DNA of 52,231 nucleotides from Nesterenkonia sp. E16_10 (GTDB lineage: Bacteria > Actinomycetota > Actinomycetes > Actinomycetales > Micrococcaceae), in NCBI RefSeq assembly GCF_017347085.1, contig NZ_JADPSA010000039.1, positions 1 through 52,231 on the forward strand, in the 5' to 3' direction. The notes beneath the pieces were generated by a model. The model saw nothing but the letters and a program-made list of their open reading frames with translations. It was not told where the DNA came from and searched no databases. The position numbers and the translations under genes were made by a program. Shown here piece by piece: positions 33,621 through 43,058 of this stretch (positions are counted from its first letter, which is position 1; each line of letters begins with the position of its first letter).

Positions 33621-34352
33621 ATGGCATCGCGCACCCTCTGGTCCTCCGAGACCGGCGTGGGCGAGGAGCTGCTGCTCCTGCACCCCGGAGGAACCGATTC
33701 CACCGCGATGGCCTCGCTCAGCGCCCAGCTGCCCGACTACCGGAGGCTGTTGGTGGATCGCCCGGGCCATGGCCGCTCCCCCGACGTCGACGGCGCCTGG
33801 TCCTTCCCGCAGATGGCCGAGGCGGTGGCGCAGGTGCTTGAGACCCATACGGCACCCGCGCACATCGTGGGGTGGAGCGACGGCGCGATCGTCGGCCTGC
33901 ACCTTGCGCTGCGGCGACCTGAGCTGGTGCGCAGCCTGGTCTTCGGCGGTGCCGCCTTCCACCGGTCCGGCTGGCTCGAGGGAGTGCTGGAGGAGGAACC
34001 GCCGGGGTTCATGCGCGAGGCCTACGCCGCGGCATCCCCCGACGGCGGGCAGCACTGGCCGCTCGTCGTGCAGAAGGCTCAGGCGCTGCACCGCAGGGAG
34101 CCTGCTCTGAGCACACAGGACCTCCGCCGGCTGCGCCTGCCGGTGCTGATCGTGGTCGGCGACGACGATCACGTGCGCTGGCCACACCTGATCGAGATGC
34201 TCGAGGCGCTGCCTGACGGCGAGCTCGCCGTCATCCCGCGCGCCACGCACGGGGCGATCGTGGAGAAGCCCGCCCTGCTGGCCCGGCTGATCCGGCAGTT
34301 CCATCAGCCAGACCCCGAGAACGGACTCGCCCCGATCCGTCGTCGCAGCTGA
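33621..34352 (+). CDS. Alpha/beta hydrolase
   Basis: This 243-residue alpha/beta hydrolase has HPGGTDST as the oxyanion region, nucleophile S86 in VGWSDGAI, acid in VVGDDDHV and catalytic His in RATHGA. It follows the GH9 gene by 17 bases and may be co-transcribed. It is the first of three consecutive hydrolases of the same fold; its low similarity to the next two argues against recent tandem duplication. The substrate is unknown. Confidence 0.83.
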   Translation: MASRTLWSSETGVGEELLLLHPGGTDSTAMASLSAQLPDYRRLLVDRPGHGRSPDVDGAWSFPQMAEAVAQVLETHTAPAHIVGWSDGAIVGLHLALRRPELVRSLVFGGAAFHRSGWLEGVLEEEPPGFMREAYAAASPDGGQHWPLVVQKAQALHRREPALSTQDLRRLRLPVLIVVGDDDHVRWPHLIEMLEALPDGELAVIPRATHGAIVEKPALLARLIRQFHQPDPENGLAPIRRRS

Positions 34353-34457
34353 GGCAGCGCAACCCGGACCAGGGCCCGACGTCGATACGATGGTTCCCCT
34401 GGGGCCCGCGGCGCAGTGCTAGCCCCAGGGTTCATTCATCGGCTCGAGAAGAGGCTC

Positions 34458-35261
34458 ATGGTCCAGAGAGACGCACCTGGTGTGGGGCCGCACACCCGGC
34501 GGCTGCAGGTCGGCGAGCACGCCGTGGACGTGCGTGGCACCTTCACCGCCCAGCGCCCACCGATCCTGCTGGTGCACGGACTGGGGATGTCTGGCGAGTA
34601 CTTCCTGCCGCTTGCCGAGGTGCTCAGAGCCACCCACGATGTCTACGCGGTGGATCTGCCCGGCTATGGCAAGACCCCCAACCCGGACCGCGCACTGAGC
34701 ATCTCGGAGCTCAGCGAGGTGGTCGCCGGGGTGGCCATCACCCTGGAGCTGGACCGCCCCGTCGTCGTCGGGCATTCGATGGGGTGCCAGATCACCGCTG
34801 AGACCGTCGCCACGCACCCCGAGCTGTATGCCGGATTTGTGCTGATCGGACCCACCACGGATCCGGCCGCACGCAGCTTCCTGGGCCAGAGCTCACGGCT
34901 GATGCGAGACACCCTGCGCGAACCTCCGCGCAACAACGTGATCGTGTTCCGCAACTACCTGCGGATGGGCCCGCTGCGCTACCTCGACACCGTGCGGCAC
35001 ATGCTCAGCCACCGGATCGAGGAGACCATCCAACACTGCACGGTCCCCGGGCTCGTGGTCCGTGGCAAGCGGGATCCCATCGCCACGGTCCAGTGGGCGC
35101 AACAGCTGGCGGAGCTCGCCCCGGACGCGAGCCTGGTGGAGATCCCCGATGCTCCGCACGCGCTGCAGATCAACCGGGCGCAGGAGCTCGCCTCGGCGTG
35201 CGCCCCGTTCTTGGCAGCGCTCGACGGCGAGCGCCCGGACCCGCGGTCGATGCCCGCATGA
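34458..35261 (+). CDS. Alpha/beta hydrolase
   Basis: This 267-residue alpha/beta hydrolase has LLVHGLGMSGEYF, nucleophile S107 in VVGHSMGCQ, acid in RGKRDPIAT and catalytic His in PDAPHALQ. ATG 34458 lies just after GAAGAGG; GTG 34416 upstream would add 14 residues. The stop overlaps the next hydrolase gene by ATGA, so the two are coupled and may act on the same compound, for example an ester or polyester intermediate. That role is inference. Confidence 0.83.
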   Translation: MVQRDAPGVGPHTRRLQVGEHAVDVRGTFTAQRPPILLVHGLGMSGEYFLPLAEVLRATHDVYAVDLPGYGKTPNPDRALSISELSEVVAGVAITLELDRPVVVGHSMGCQITAETVATHPELYAGFVLIGPTTDPAARSFLGQSSRLMRDTLREPPRNNVIVFRNYLRMGPLRYLDTVRHMLSHRIEETIQHCTVPGLVVRGKRDPIATVQWAQQLAELAPDASLVEIPDAPHALQINRAQELASACAPFLAALDGERPDPRSMPA

Positions 35262-36004
35262 TGCGAGGCCCGGGCATGGAGATGGCTACTTCCGGCACAC
35301 AGGGCCGCCTGCGGGTGGCCTCGGAGCTCGGCCTCAACCTCGCCGCCTGGGGCCGTGACTACATCTATGCGCTGCGTCGGCAGGCTTCCGGGCTGCGGGG
35401 CGGGCCGGATCCGCAGGCCTACCGTCAGCCCGAGTCGCAGAAGCCCGCGGTGCTGCTGCTGCCGGGGATCTATGAGACCTGGTCCTTCATGCTCCCGGTG
35501 GCCGATGTGCTGCGCGAAGCGGGCTACGACGTGCACGCCGTGGTGGACCTGGGCTACAACGGCGGCACCATCGAAGACATGGCGGGCCTGGTGGAGGGAC
35601 ACATCCGGCGGGAAGGCATCGGACGCTGCGTGCTGGTGGCGCACAGCAAGGGCGGACTCATCGGGAAGCTGCTGCTCACCCGGCACATCGACACCGACCT
35701 GATCCTCGGACTGGTCACCCTGAACACCCCCTTCGAGGGGTCCCCGCTGGCCCGGCTGCTGCCGCTTCCGGCGCTCCGGCTCTTCCTGCCGCGTTCCCCG
35801 GAACTCGCCGAGCTCGGTGCCAGCCTGGAGGTGAACCGCCGGATCGTGTCCATCTACGGTCGATTCGATCCGCATATCCCCGGTGGAAGCCACCTCGAGG
35901 CCGCGCATAATGTGCAGCTGGGCAGTCGCGGGCACTTTCTGCCCCTGGGCAAGGCCCAGGTGCATGAGGCGATCCTCGAGGGAGTCGAGCAGCTCGGGGA
36001 CTGA
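35258..36004 (+). CDS. Alpha/beta hydrolase, esterase/lipase type
   Basis: This 248-residue protein has LLLPGIYETWSFM at the oxyanion strand, nucleophile S130 in VLVAHSKGG, acid in GRFDPHIPGG and His near the C-terminus in SRGHFLPLG. AHSKGG and TLNTPFEGS are typical of lipase-like enzymes acting on acyl esters. It is translationally coupled to the preceding hydrolase (ATGA). A first ATG is at 35258, with further ATGs at 35261 and 35276. No signal peptide is evident, so the substrate is probably intracellular. Confidence 0.8.
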   Translation: MMRGPGMEMATSGTQGRLRVASELGLNLAAWGRDYIYALRRQASGLRGGPDPQAYRQPESQKPAVLLLPGIYETWSFMLPVADVLREAGYDVHAVVDLGYNGGTIEDMAGLVEGHIRREGIGRCVLVAHSKGGLIGKLLLTRHIDTDLILGLVTLNTPFEGSPLARLLPLPALRLFLPRSPELAELGASLEVNRRIVSIYGRFDPHIPGGSHLEAAHNVQLGSRGHFLPLGKAQVHEAILEGVEQLGD

Positions 36005-36009
36005 GCTCC

Positions 36010-36047
36010 CCGAGGCCAGCGCTCCGAGGCCAGCACCCCGAGGCCAC
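36010..36047. repeat. Three tandem copies of a 14-bp unit
   Basis: CCGAGGCCAGC at 36010 and 36024, and CCGAGGCCAC at 36038, recur with a period of 14 bases directly after the hydrolase stop, in the interval between convergent operons. It is a small tandem array, perhaps variable between strains. Confidence 0.6.
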
Positions 36048-36117
36048 CCGCCCTGCAGAGTGGTCGCGGTGACCCTCGACAGCTGTGAGGCCGGCACGGT
36101 TGCGGCACCCGATCGGA

Positions 36118-37887
36118 CTAGACCGGCTGGGGCTGTCCGTCCTCTGCGGCCCGGTGCGCGGCCAGCGCCTCTCGGCGCTGCTTCTGCTCCACCGGGTCCG
36201 GCACCGGCACCGAGGCCAGCAGCCGCTGGGTGTAGGGATGCTGTGGATCGGTCAGCACCTGCTCCCCGGTGCCATGCTCGACGAGCTCGCCGCGGTAGAG
36301 CACCCCGATGTGATCGGCGAGCATGCCCACCACTGCCAGGTCGTGGCTGATGAACAGGGTCGCGAAGCCGAGGCGCTCCTGCAGCTCGCTGAAGACCTCC
36401 AGGACCCGGGCCTGCACCGAGACGTCCAGGGCCGAGGTGGGCTCATCGGCCACCAGCAGCTCAGGGTCCAGGGCCAGTGCTCGCGCCAGGCTGGCGCGCT
36501 GACGCTGCCCGCCGGAGAGCTCGTGCGGGTAGCGCTGGCCGTAGTGGGTGGGTAGGTGGACGGCGTCGAGCAGCGCCTGCACCTTCGCCTTCGCGCCCGC
36601 GGCGTCCTGGGCCTGGTCATGGATCAGCAGCGGCTCGGCGATCGCCTCGCCCACCGTGAGCAGCGGGTTGAAGCTCGTGGCGGGGTCTTGAAACACGAAC
36701 CCCACGCGGGAGCGCAGCGGCCGGAAGGCACGCTCCTTGAAGCCGACCATCTCGTGCCCGAGCACGCTGAGCGAGCCACCGGTGGCGCGCGTCAATCCCA
36801 CGATGGCGCGGCCGATGGTGGTCTTGCCGGACCCGGACTCCCCCACCAGTCCGAGCACCTCACCCGGGGCGATGGTGAAGTTCACGTTCTTGACCGCGTG
36901 GAAACCGGGGCGGCCCAGTCGACCTGGATAGACGATCTGCAGGTCCCGCGCCTGGACCACCGCGGCAGCCGGCGCCTCCGAGGGCGCCCCCGCCGCACCA
37001 GCCGACAGCTCCTCCGCCGTCGTCCTGGTCGACCTGGCCCCCGGCTTCCGGTAGCTGGTGAGGGCGCCGAGCCGCGGCACCGCACCCAGCAGGTGCTGGG
37101 TGTACTCGTGCTGAGGGTCTGCGAACAGCTCCCTGGCGTCGGCCTCCTCGACCACCTCGCCGCGATACATGACCGCGACGCGGTCGGCGAGGTCCGCCAC
37201 GACTCCCATGTTGTGGGTGATCAGCACGATGGCGCAGCCGAAGTCGTCGCGCACCCGGCGCAGCAGATCCAGGATCTCGGCTTGCACGGTGACATCGAGC
37301 GCGGTGGTGGGCTCATCGGCGACGATGACCTTCGATCCCAGGGCCAGCGCCATGGCGATCACGATGCGCTGCTTCTGTCCGCCGGAGAACTGATGCGGGT
37401 ACTGGTTCACCCGGCTCTGGGGATCGGGTATCCCGACGGTGCCGAGGATCTCGATGGCCCGGGCTCGGGCCTTTTTCCGGGAGTATTCGCCGTGGGCCCG
37501 CAGACCTTCAGCGATCTGCCACCCCACGGTGAACACCGGGTTCAGCGCCGTGGAGGGCTCCTGGAAGACCATGGCGACGTCGCGGCCGCGGACCTGACGC
37601 AGCTCCGCGGCAGAGAGTTGGACGACGTCGTGGCCTGCGAGCACCACGGCGCCCGAGACGGTCGCGTTGTCCGGCAGCAGACCCAGGATGGACTTGGCGG
37701 TGACGGTCTTGCCCGAGCCGGACTCTCCCACGATCGCGAGCACCTCGCCGGGCTGCACATGAAGGTTGACCCCCTCCACGGCGCGGACGGGTTCGGCGTC
37801 GGTGGTGAAGCTGATCCGCAGGTCACGGATCTCCACGGCTGGCTGCACCGCGGCGTCGGGCTGGGTGTGGTTCTGCACAACAGTCAT
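36118..37887 (-). CDS. Oligopeptide/dipeptide ABC transporter, fused double ATP-binding protein (DppD-DppF type)
   Basis: This 589-residue protein contains two complete ABC ATPase domains. Domain 1 (about 20-270) has GESGSGKT, FSGGQKQR and VIVADEPTTALD; domain 2 (about 315-565) has GESGSGKT, LSGGQRQR and LLVADEPTSALD. Each is followed by the extension typical of peptide/nickel importers. The fusion replaces separate D and F subunits, as often seen in actinobacteria. It starts at ATG 37887, overlapping the permease stop by one base (TGATG). It powers the importer encoded by the three genes upstream. Confidence 0.93.
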   Translation of the reverse strand: MTVVQNHTQPDAAVQPAVEIRDLRISFTTDAEPVRAVEGVNLHVQPGEVLAIVGESGSGKTVTAKSILGLLPDNATVSGAVVLAGHDVVQLSAAELRQVRGRDVAMVFQEPSTALNPVFTVGWQIAEGLRAHGEYSRKKARARAIEILGTVGIPDPQSRVNQYPHQFSGGQKQRIVIAMALALGSKVIVADEPTTALDVTVQAEILDLLRRVRDDFGCAIVLITHNMGVVADLADRVAVMYRGEVVEEADARELFADPQHEYTQHLLGAVPRLGALTSYRKPGARSTRTTAEELSAGAAGAPSEAPAAAVVQARDLQIVYPGRLGRPGFHAVKNVNFTIAPGEVLGLVGESGSGKTTIGRAIVGLTRATGGSLSVLGHEMVGFKERAFRPLRSRVGFVFQDPATSFNPLLTVGEAIAEPLLIHDQAQDAAGAKAKVQALLDAVHLPTHYGQRYPHELSGGQRQRASLARALALDPELLVADEPTSALDVSVQARVLEVFSELQERLGFATLFISHDLAVVGMLADHIGVLYRGELVEHGTGEQVLTDPQHPYTQRLLASVPVPDPVEQKQRREALAAHRAAEDGQPQPV

Positions 37888-38930
37888 CACGCAGCTCCCT
37901 TCATGGCTGTGGCGGTCTTGCGGGGAAGCCGGGCGGGCCGGCGACGCATCCGCAGCCGTGGGTCGGAGAGGTCGTTGAGCGACTCCCCGACCAGAGTGAT
38001 GCCCAGCACCAGCAGCACGATGGCGGCACCGGGGAACACCCCGGTCCACCAGATCCCTCCGGCGACGTCGGAGATGGCGCGGTTGAGGTCATAGCCCCAT
38101 TCCGCGGCCGCGGTGGGGTTGATGCCGAAGCCGAGGAAGCCCAGCCCGGCCAGGGTCAGGATCGCCTCGGAGGCGTTGAGCGTGATGATCAGCGGCAGCG
38201 ACCGGGTGGCGTTGCGCAGCACATGCCGCGAGAGGATCCGCGGGGTGGAGGCACCGAGCACCCTCGCCGATTCTACGAAGGGTTCAGACTTCAGCCGCAC
38301 CGTCTCGGCGCGGACCACCCGGAAGTACTGCGGCACGAAGACCACGGTGATCGAGAGCGCGGCCGCCAGGATCCCGCTGAGGAATCCCGACTCCCCGCCG
38401 GAGATCACGATGGACACCACGATCGCCAGCAGCAGCGAGGGGAAGGCGTAGATGGCGTCGGCGATGGTCACCAGGATTCGGTCGAGCCAGCCGCCGAGGT
38501 AGCCCGAGATCAGGCCGAGCCCGATGCCGAGGAAGATCGAGGCCAGAACCGCGAGCAGCACGGTCAGCACCGCGGTCTGCGCTCCCCAGACCACCCGGGA
38601 GAACACGTCGTAGCCGCCCACCGTGGTGCCCCACCAGAACTGCGCCGAGGGGGCGCCCTGGCGGGGGAAGTTGCCCTCGGCGTCGGAGAGCTGGTTGAAG
38701 CCGTAGGGCGCGATCAGCGGCGCGAACACCGCCATGAGGATGAACATGGCGCAGAGCACCAGCCCGGCGATCAGCATGCCGCGCTGCAGCCCGACGCTGC
38801 GGCGCAGCTGCCAGATCACCGGCAGTCGCTTCCAGCGCGGCTCACGCTGCGCGGCCTCGCCGTGGGCCACGGGGTCGGCCACCGGCTCCGGAGTGGAGAC
38901 CGCAGGGGCGCCGTTGGTGGGGACGCTCAT
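37887..38930 (-). CDS. Peptide ABC transporter permease, DppC/OppC type
   Basis: This 347-residue inner-membrane permease has an N-terminal extension (about 1-50), six transmembrane helices and the binding-protein-dependent loop ESARVLGASTPRILSRHVLRN, which docks on the ATPase. The OppC-specific N-terminal region is present (APLIAPYGFNQ). The TGA of the preceding permease and this ATG are 2 bases apart, and the end overlaps the ATPase gene. With DppB it forms the membrane channel. Confidence 0.92.
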   Translation of the reverse strand: MSVPTNGAPAVSTPEPVADPVAHGEAAQREPRWKRLPVIWQLRRSVGLQRGMLIAGLVLCAMFILMAVFAPLIAPYGFNQLSDAEGNFPRQGAPSAQFWWGTTVGGYDVFSRVVWGAQTAVLTVLLAVLASIFLGIGLGLISGYLGGWLDRILVTIADAIYAFPSLLLAIVVSIVISGGESGFLSGILAAALSITVVFVPQYFRVVRAETVRLKSEPFVESARVLGASTPRILSRHVLRNATRSLPLIITLNASEAILTLAGLGFLGFGINPTAAAEWGYDLNRAISDVAGGIWWTGVFPGAAIVLLVLGITLVGESLNDLSDPRLRMRRRPARLPRKTATAMKGAA

Positions 38931-38932
38931 TC

Positions 38933-40009
38933 TCAGTACCTCACTCTCGGGTCGATCAGGGCCGCGATGACGTCCACCGCGAAGTTCGTGAGGGCCACGA
39001 TCACGGCGAGCAGCGCCACGATTCCCTGGACCGCCACGAAGTCGCGGGCACCGAGGTACTGGGCCAGCTGGAATCCCAGTCCGCGCCAGCCGAAGGCGGT
39101 CTCGGTGAGGATCGCGCCGCCGAGCATCAGCGCGATCTGCATGCCCATCACCGTGATGATCGGGATCAGCGCCGGCTTATAGGCGTGCTTGCGCAGCAGC
39201 CGGCCTTCCCGCACCCCGCGGGAGCGCGCGGCGTCGACGTAGTCCATCGAGAGTGTGCCGATGAGGTTGGTCCGGACCAGCCGCAGGAAGACCCCTGCGG
39301 TGAGCAGCCCCAGGGCCACGGCGGGCAGCACGGCGTGGGAGAGCACGTCGGAGATGAGGTCCCAGCGTCCGGTGCGCAGCGCATCGATGATGTTGATCCC
39401 TGAGGAGCCGGAGATCCGGTCCAGCACCAGCTGGGTGTCGGTGCTGGCTCGGCCTCCCAGCGGGAACCAGCCCAGCCAGACCGAGAACACCAGCTTCAGC
39501 AGCAGCGCGGCGAAGAACACCGGGGTGGCGTAGCAGAGGATCGCGAAGATGCGCAGCGCGGCATCCGGGATCTGGTCGCGGTGGTAGGCGGCGAAGCGGC
39601 CCAGCGGGATGCCCACCACCAGGGCCACCACCAGGGCGTAGAAGACCAGCTCCAGGGTGCCCGTGCCGTAGGTGACCAGGATTTCGCTGATCTCGCGATT
39701 ATCGGTCAGGGTGCGGCCGAAGTCTCCGGTGAAGATCTGACCGATGTATTCGAAGTACTGCACCAGCACCGGCCGGTCGTAGCCGGCTTCGGCCAGCCGA
39801 GCCGCGAGCTGATCCGGGGTCAGTCGTCCGCCGACCGAGGCGGAGATCGGGTCCCCGACCACCCGCATGAGGAAGAAGACCAGCGTCACCAGGATGAACA
39901 CGGTGGGGATGATCAACAGGAATCGCACCAGGATATAGCGGCCCAGACCGCCGCCGCCGGAGCTCTTTCCGGCAGCGGCGATCGGGGCGGTTCGTTCAGC
40001 GATGGTCAC
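38933..40009 (-). CDS. Peptide ABC transporter permease, DppB/OppB type
   Basis: This 358-residue permease has the first helix at about 26-46 (YILVRFLLIIPTVFILVTLVF without the full DppB spacing), a large periplasmic segment (PISASVGGRLTPDQ..., GRTLTDNREIS) and the coupling loop DYVDAARSRGVREGRLLRKH. The start is a GTG at 40009, with GAGGA five bases upstream. It follows the substrate-binding gene by 41 bases and precedes DppC by 2, confirming a single operon. Confidence 0.92.
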   Translation of the reverse strand: MTIAERTAPIAAAGKSSGGGGLGRYILVRFLLIIPTVFILVTLVFFLMRVVGDPISASVGGRLTPDQLAARLAEAGYDRPVLVQYFEYIGQIFTGDFGRTLTDNREISEILVTYGTGTLELVFYALVVALVVGIPLGRFAAYHRDQIPDAALRIFAILCYATPVFFAALLLKLVFSVWLGWFPLGGRASTDTQLVLDRISGSSGINIIDALRTGRWDLISDVLSHAVLPAVALGLLTAGVFLRLVRTNLIGTLSMDYVDAARSRGVREGRLLRKHAYKPALIPIITVMGMQIALMLGGAILTETAFGWRGLGFQLAQYLGARDFVAVQGIVALLAVIVALTNFAVDVIAALIDPRVRY

Positions 40010-40050
40010 GCTGGTCCTCTTCTCTCAGGCTCTCTCGATGGTCCGGGGAC

Positions 40051-41691
40051 TCAGCGGGACAGCGGGGCGTAGCGGAATTTGAACGAGGCATCCAAGGTGA
40101 CGCCGTTGATGTCATTGCCCGAGACCGCGACCTGGGCGCCCTGGAGGTAGGGCAGCGTGGAGAGATCCTCCGCCACCAGCTCCTGAGCCTCTTCGATCAG
40201 CGCGGTGCGCTCCGCCTCATCCGCGGTGCTGGTCTGCTCCAGGATCGTGTCCTGGACCTCGGTGTTGGAGTACCCGTTGACCAGGAAGTTGTCCTCCTGG
40301 AAGAACGGGGAGAGGTAGTTGTCGGCATCCGAGTAGTCCGGGAACCAGCCCAGCTGGTAGGCCGGGTAGACGCCTTCGACGCGCTCGGCGTTATAGGTGT
40401 CCCAAAGGGTGGACTGCAGGTTCACCTCGAAGAGACCGTCGGCCTCGAGCTGGCTCTCGATCATGGCGTACTCCTCATCGGAGGAGTTGCCATAGTGGTC
40501 CGGGCTGTACTGCAGGTTCAGCTCCACGGGGGTCTCGACCCCGGCGTCTTCCAGCACCGAGGCTGCGGCCTCGGCGTCCGGACCGCCCTCGCCGTCGCCG
40601 TACATCTCCAGCAGCGGCTCGACGGCGCCGGTCAGTCCCTCGGGCACGTAGGAGTACAGCGGGGTGTAGGTGCCCTGATAGATCTCCTCGCTCAAGGCTT
40701 CGCGGTCCAGCAGGTTCGCCGCGGCCTGGCGGACGGCCAGGGCCTGCGCCTCGTCGGCGTCCTCGGTCTCGGCGCCGAACGGCTGGGTGTTGAAGTCGAA
40801 GACGATGTAGCGGATCTCCCCGCCTGGGCCGTCATGGACGGTGACGTTCTCGTCCTCACGCAGGTCCCCGAGGTCCGTGGGGCTCAGGTTGCGGAAGGCG
40901 AGGTCGATGTCGCCCTGCTGCACGGCGAGCTTCAGCTGAGTCTCCTCCGTGAAGTACTGAGCGGTGACGACGTCGGTCTCTGCCGGTTCCAGCAGGCCGT
41001 CATAGTCCTCGAATGCCTGGTATCGGATCAGCTCGTTCTCGGTGTAATCCGTGATCGTGTACTGCCCGGCGAACGCGTTGCCCTCCACGATGTCCTCGGA
41101 GGAGCTGAGCTCGGTGGCGGAGAAGACCTCCTCATCCACGATCGGCCCCACGGGGGAGGAGAGGATCTGCGGGAAGGTCTGATCGTCTTCGCTGTTGAGC
41201 GTGAAGACGACGGTCAGGTCGTCGGGCGCCTCGACGCTGTCGAGGTTATAGAGCAGCGAGGAGGGACCGTTGGGATCAGCGATCTCCAGCTGGCGGTCGA
41301 AGCTGAACTTCACGTCCGAAGAGGTCAGCTCATTGCCGTTGGCGAAGGTCAGGCCCTCCTTCAGCGTCACCGTGTACTCGGTGGGGCCGGTGAACTCGGC
41401 GGACTCGGCGATATCCGGCTCGACGTCCGGGCTGCCGTAGGGGGTGTTCAGCAGGAAGGGATAGACCTGGTTCTGGACCGAGAAGGAGCCGTTGTCATAG
41501 GACCCGGCCGGATCGAGGGAGGTCACGACGTCGGTGGTGCCGACAGAGATGCTGCCGCCCCCGCCGTCCTCCTCGGAGTTTCCTCCGCCATCGATGTTCT
41601 CGGTGTCTGCGCATGATGCCAGCACCAGCGCGAGGGATGCGGTGAGGCCGACCGCGCTGAAGGCGCGGCGCCGCTGTCCGGTTAATGCCAT
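40051..41691 (-). CDS. Peptide ABC transporter substrate-binding lipoprotein (SBP family 5)
   Basis: This 546-residue lipoprotein has a signal peptide ending in the lipobox LASC (about residues 24-27), then an acidic Gly/Ser linker. The family 5 solute-binding fold is recognisable from TSLDPAGSYDNGSF and KEGLTFANGNELTSSDVKFSFDR. Family 5 proteins bind oligopeptides, nickel chelates or similar ligands; the specificity is unknown. ATG 41691 has AAGGA 8 bases before it. It is the first gene of the minus-strand importer operon, and the 241-base region to the divergent dehydrogenase must hold the promoters of both. Confidence 0.92.
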   Translation of the reverse strand: MALTGQRRRAFSAVGLTASLALVLASCADTENIDGGGNSEEDGGGGSISVGTTDVVTSLDPAGSYDNGSFSVQNQVYPFLLNTPYGSPDVEPDIAESAEFTGPTEYTVTLKEGLTFANGNELTSSDVKFSFDRQLEIADPNGPSSLLYNLDSVEAPDDLTVVFTLNSEDDQTFPQILSSPVGPIVDEEVFSATELSSSEDIVEGNAFAGQYTITDYTENELIRYQAFEDYDGLLEPAETDVVTAQYFTEETQLKLAVQQGDIDLAFRNLSPTDLGDLREDENVTVHDGPGGEIRYIVFDFNTQPFGAETEDADEAQALAVRQAAANLLDREALSEEIYQGTYTPLYSYVPEGLTGAVEPLLEMYGDGEGGPDAEAAASVLEDAGVETPVELNLQYSPDHYGNSSDEEYAMIESQLEADGLFEVNLQSTLWDTYNAERVEGVYPAYQLGWFPDYSDADNYLSPFFQEDNFLVNGYSNTEVQDTILEQTSTADEAERTALIEEAQELVAEDLSTLPYLQGAQVAVSGNDINGVTLDASFKFRYAPLSR

Positions 41692-41932
41692 GTGTTCACG
41701 TCCTTGACAGAGGGACGGTCAACGGCAGGGCTGCCGCGACCGGGGTCGCGGCGAATCGTCGTGCCCGAGGGACAGTGAAGCACAGAACGATCACGAATCC
41801 TGTGAGGAGCTGCACTTTCTTTTCCGATGCAGAAGAGTTTTCCTGCGCGAAACCTGGTGCTCTGCCAGGGTCTGAGGAGTAGTCTTCGAGAGTCTCGACC
41901 CCGCTCGGCTCAGCCCTCAGGAGACCCTCGCC
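41692..41932. promoter_or_regulatory. Divergent intergenic region between the peptide importer and the dehydrogenase
   Basis: This region separates two outward-facing genes, so it must carry both promoters. I see no convincing -35/-10 pair or palindrome. The ribosome-binding sites at each edge (AAGGA for the importer, AGGAGA for the dehydrogenase) are clear. Confidence 0.5.
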
Positions 41933-42997
41933 ATGCGCGCAGCACGCTACTACGACCGCAAAGACATCCGCATCGAGGAGATCGAGGAGCCCACGCTGAA
42001 GCCAGGACACGTGGCCATCGACGTCGCCTGGTGCGGCATCTGCGGCACCGATCTCCACGAGTACCTCGAAGGCCCGATCTTCATCCCGGCCCACGGACAC
42101 CCGCACCCGATCTCGGGCGAGTCCGCCCCGGTCACGCTCGGACATGAGTTCTCCGGAACCGTCACCGAGGTCGCCGAGGACGTGACGGACCTCGCCCCCG
42201 GCCAGAAGGTGGTGGTCGAGCCTTACATCATCCGCGAGGACGTCGAGGCCAGGCCCGGGGTCGACTATCAGCTCTCTAAGGATATGAACTTCATCGGCCT
42301 CGGCGGCCGAGGCGGCGGGCTCAGCGAGAAGATCGTGGTCGAGCGGCGCTGGGTCCACCCCATCGCGGACCATGTCGCGCTCGATCACGCCGCGCTGATC
42401 GAGCCTCTGGCCGTGGGCCACCACGCCTTCGTCCGGTCCGGCGCCAAGACTGGTGACATCGCGATCGTCGGCGGTGCGGGCCCCATCGGGCTGCTCACCG
42501 CCGCGGTGCTCAAGGCCGAAGGGCTCACGGTCTTCATCTCCGAGCTCTCCGAGGCTCGCAAGGCCAAGGCCCGGGAGACCGGCGTCGCCGATGAGGTCTT
42601 CGACCCCCGCGAGGTCGACGTCGCCGAAGAGGTGCGCCGCCGCACCGACGGCCGGGGCGCCGACGTCGGCTTCGAATGCTCCTCGGTCCCGGTGGTCCTG
42701 GACATGCTCCTGGATGCGGTGCGGCCCGCCGGAGTCATCGTCAACGTCTCGATCTGGGGGCACAAGCCCGAGGTCGACATGCCGAAGCTGGTGCTCAAGG
42801 AAATCGCGCTGGTGGGCACCATCGGCTACTCCAACGACCACCAACGCGTGATCAAACTGGTGGAGGAGGGCAAGATCGACCTCGGTCCGTTCATCACCGG
42901 CAGGATCGGCCTCGACGGACTGGTCTCCGAAGGTTTCGAGCAGCTGATCACCAACAACGAGGCCCACGTCAAGATCATCGTCGACCCGCGGGCCTGA
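41933..42997 (+). CDS. Zinc-dependent alcohol dehydrogenase, (R,R)-butanediol dehydrogenase-like
   Basis: This 354-residue medium-chain dehydrogenase closely follows Bacillus subtilis BdhA. The catalytic zinc ligands are C37 in CGICGTDLHEY and H71/E72 in TLGHEFSG, and GPIFIP and MNFIGLGGRGGG are shared with BdhA. The NAD site is GGAGPIGLL. The four-cysteine structural zinc lobe is absent, as in BdhA itself, so this is not damage. The reaction would be interconversion of acetoin and 2,3-butanediol, or of related diols. AGGAGA lies about 9 bases before the ATG. Confidence 0.88.
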   Translation: MRAARYYDRKDIRIEEIEEPTLKPGHVAIDVAWCGICGTDLHEYLEGPIFIPAHGHPHPISGESAPVTLGHEFSGTVTEVAEDVTDLAPGQKVVVEPYIIREDVEARPGVDYQLSKDMNFIGLGGRGGGLSEKIVVERRWVHPIADHVALDHAALIEPLAVGHHAFVRSGAKTGDIAIVGGAGPIGLLTAAVLKAEGLTVFISELSEARKAKARETGVADEVFDPREVDVAEEVRRRTDGRGADVGFECSSVPVVLDMLLDAVRPAGVIVNVSIWGHKPEVDMPKLVLKEIALVGTIGYSNDHQRVIKLVEEGKIDLGPFITGRIGLDGLVSEGFEQLITNNEAHVKIIVDPRA

Positions 42998-43058
42998 CCC
43001 CGGAGGCTCGGCCTGGAGGCCGGGCACTGGGAGCACCGCCCGTGGTAGGAAGAGAGCC

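Noticed and set aside
41933-42997. Damage to the alcohol dehydrogenase because its structural zinc cysteines are missing
   Set aside because: The Bacillus BdhA type naturally lacks that cysteine lobe, and the catalytic zinc ligands are intact.
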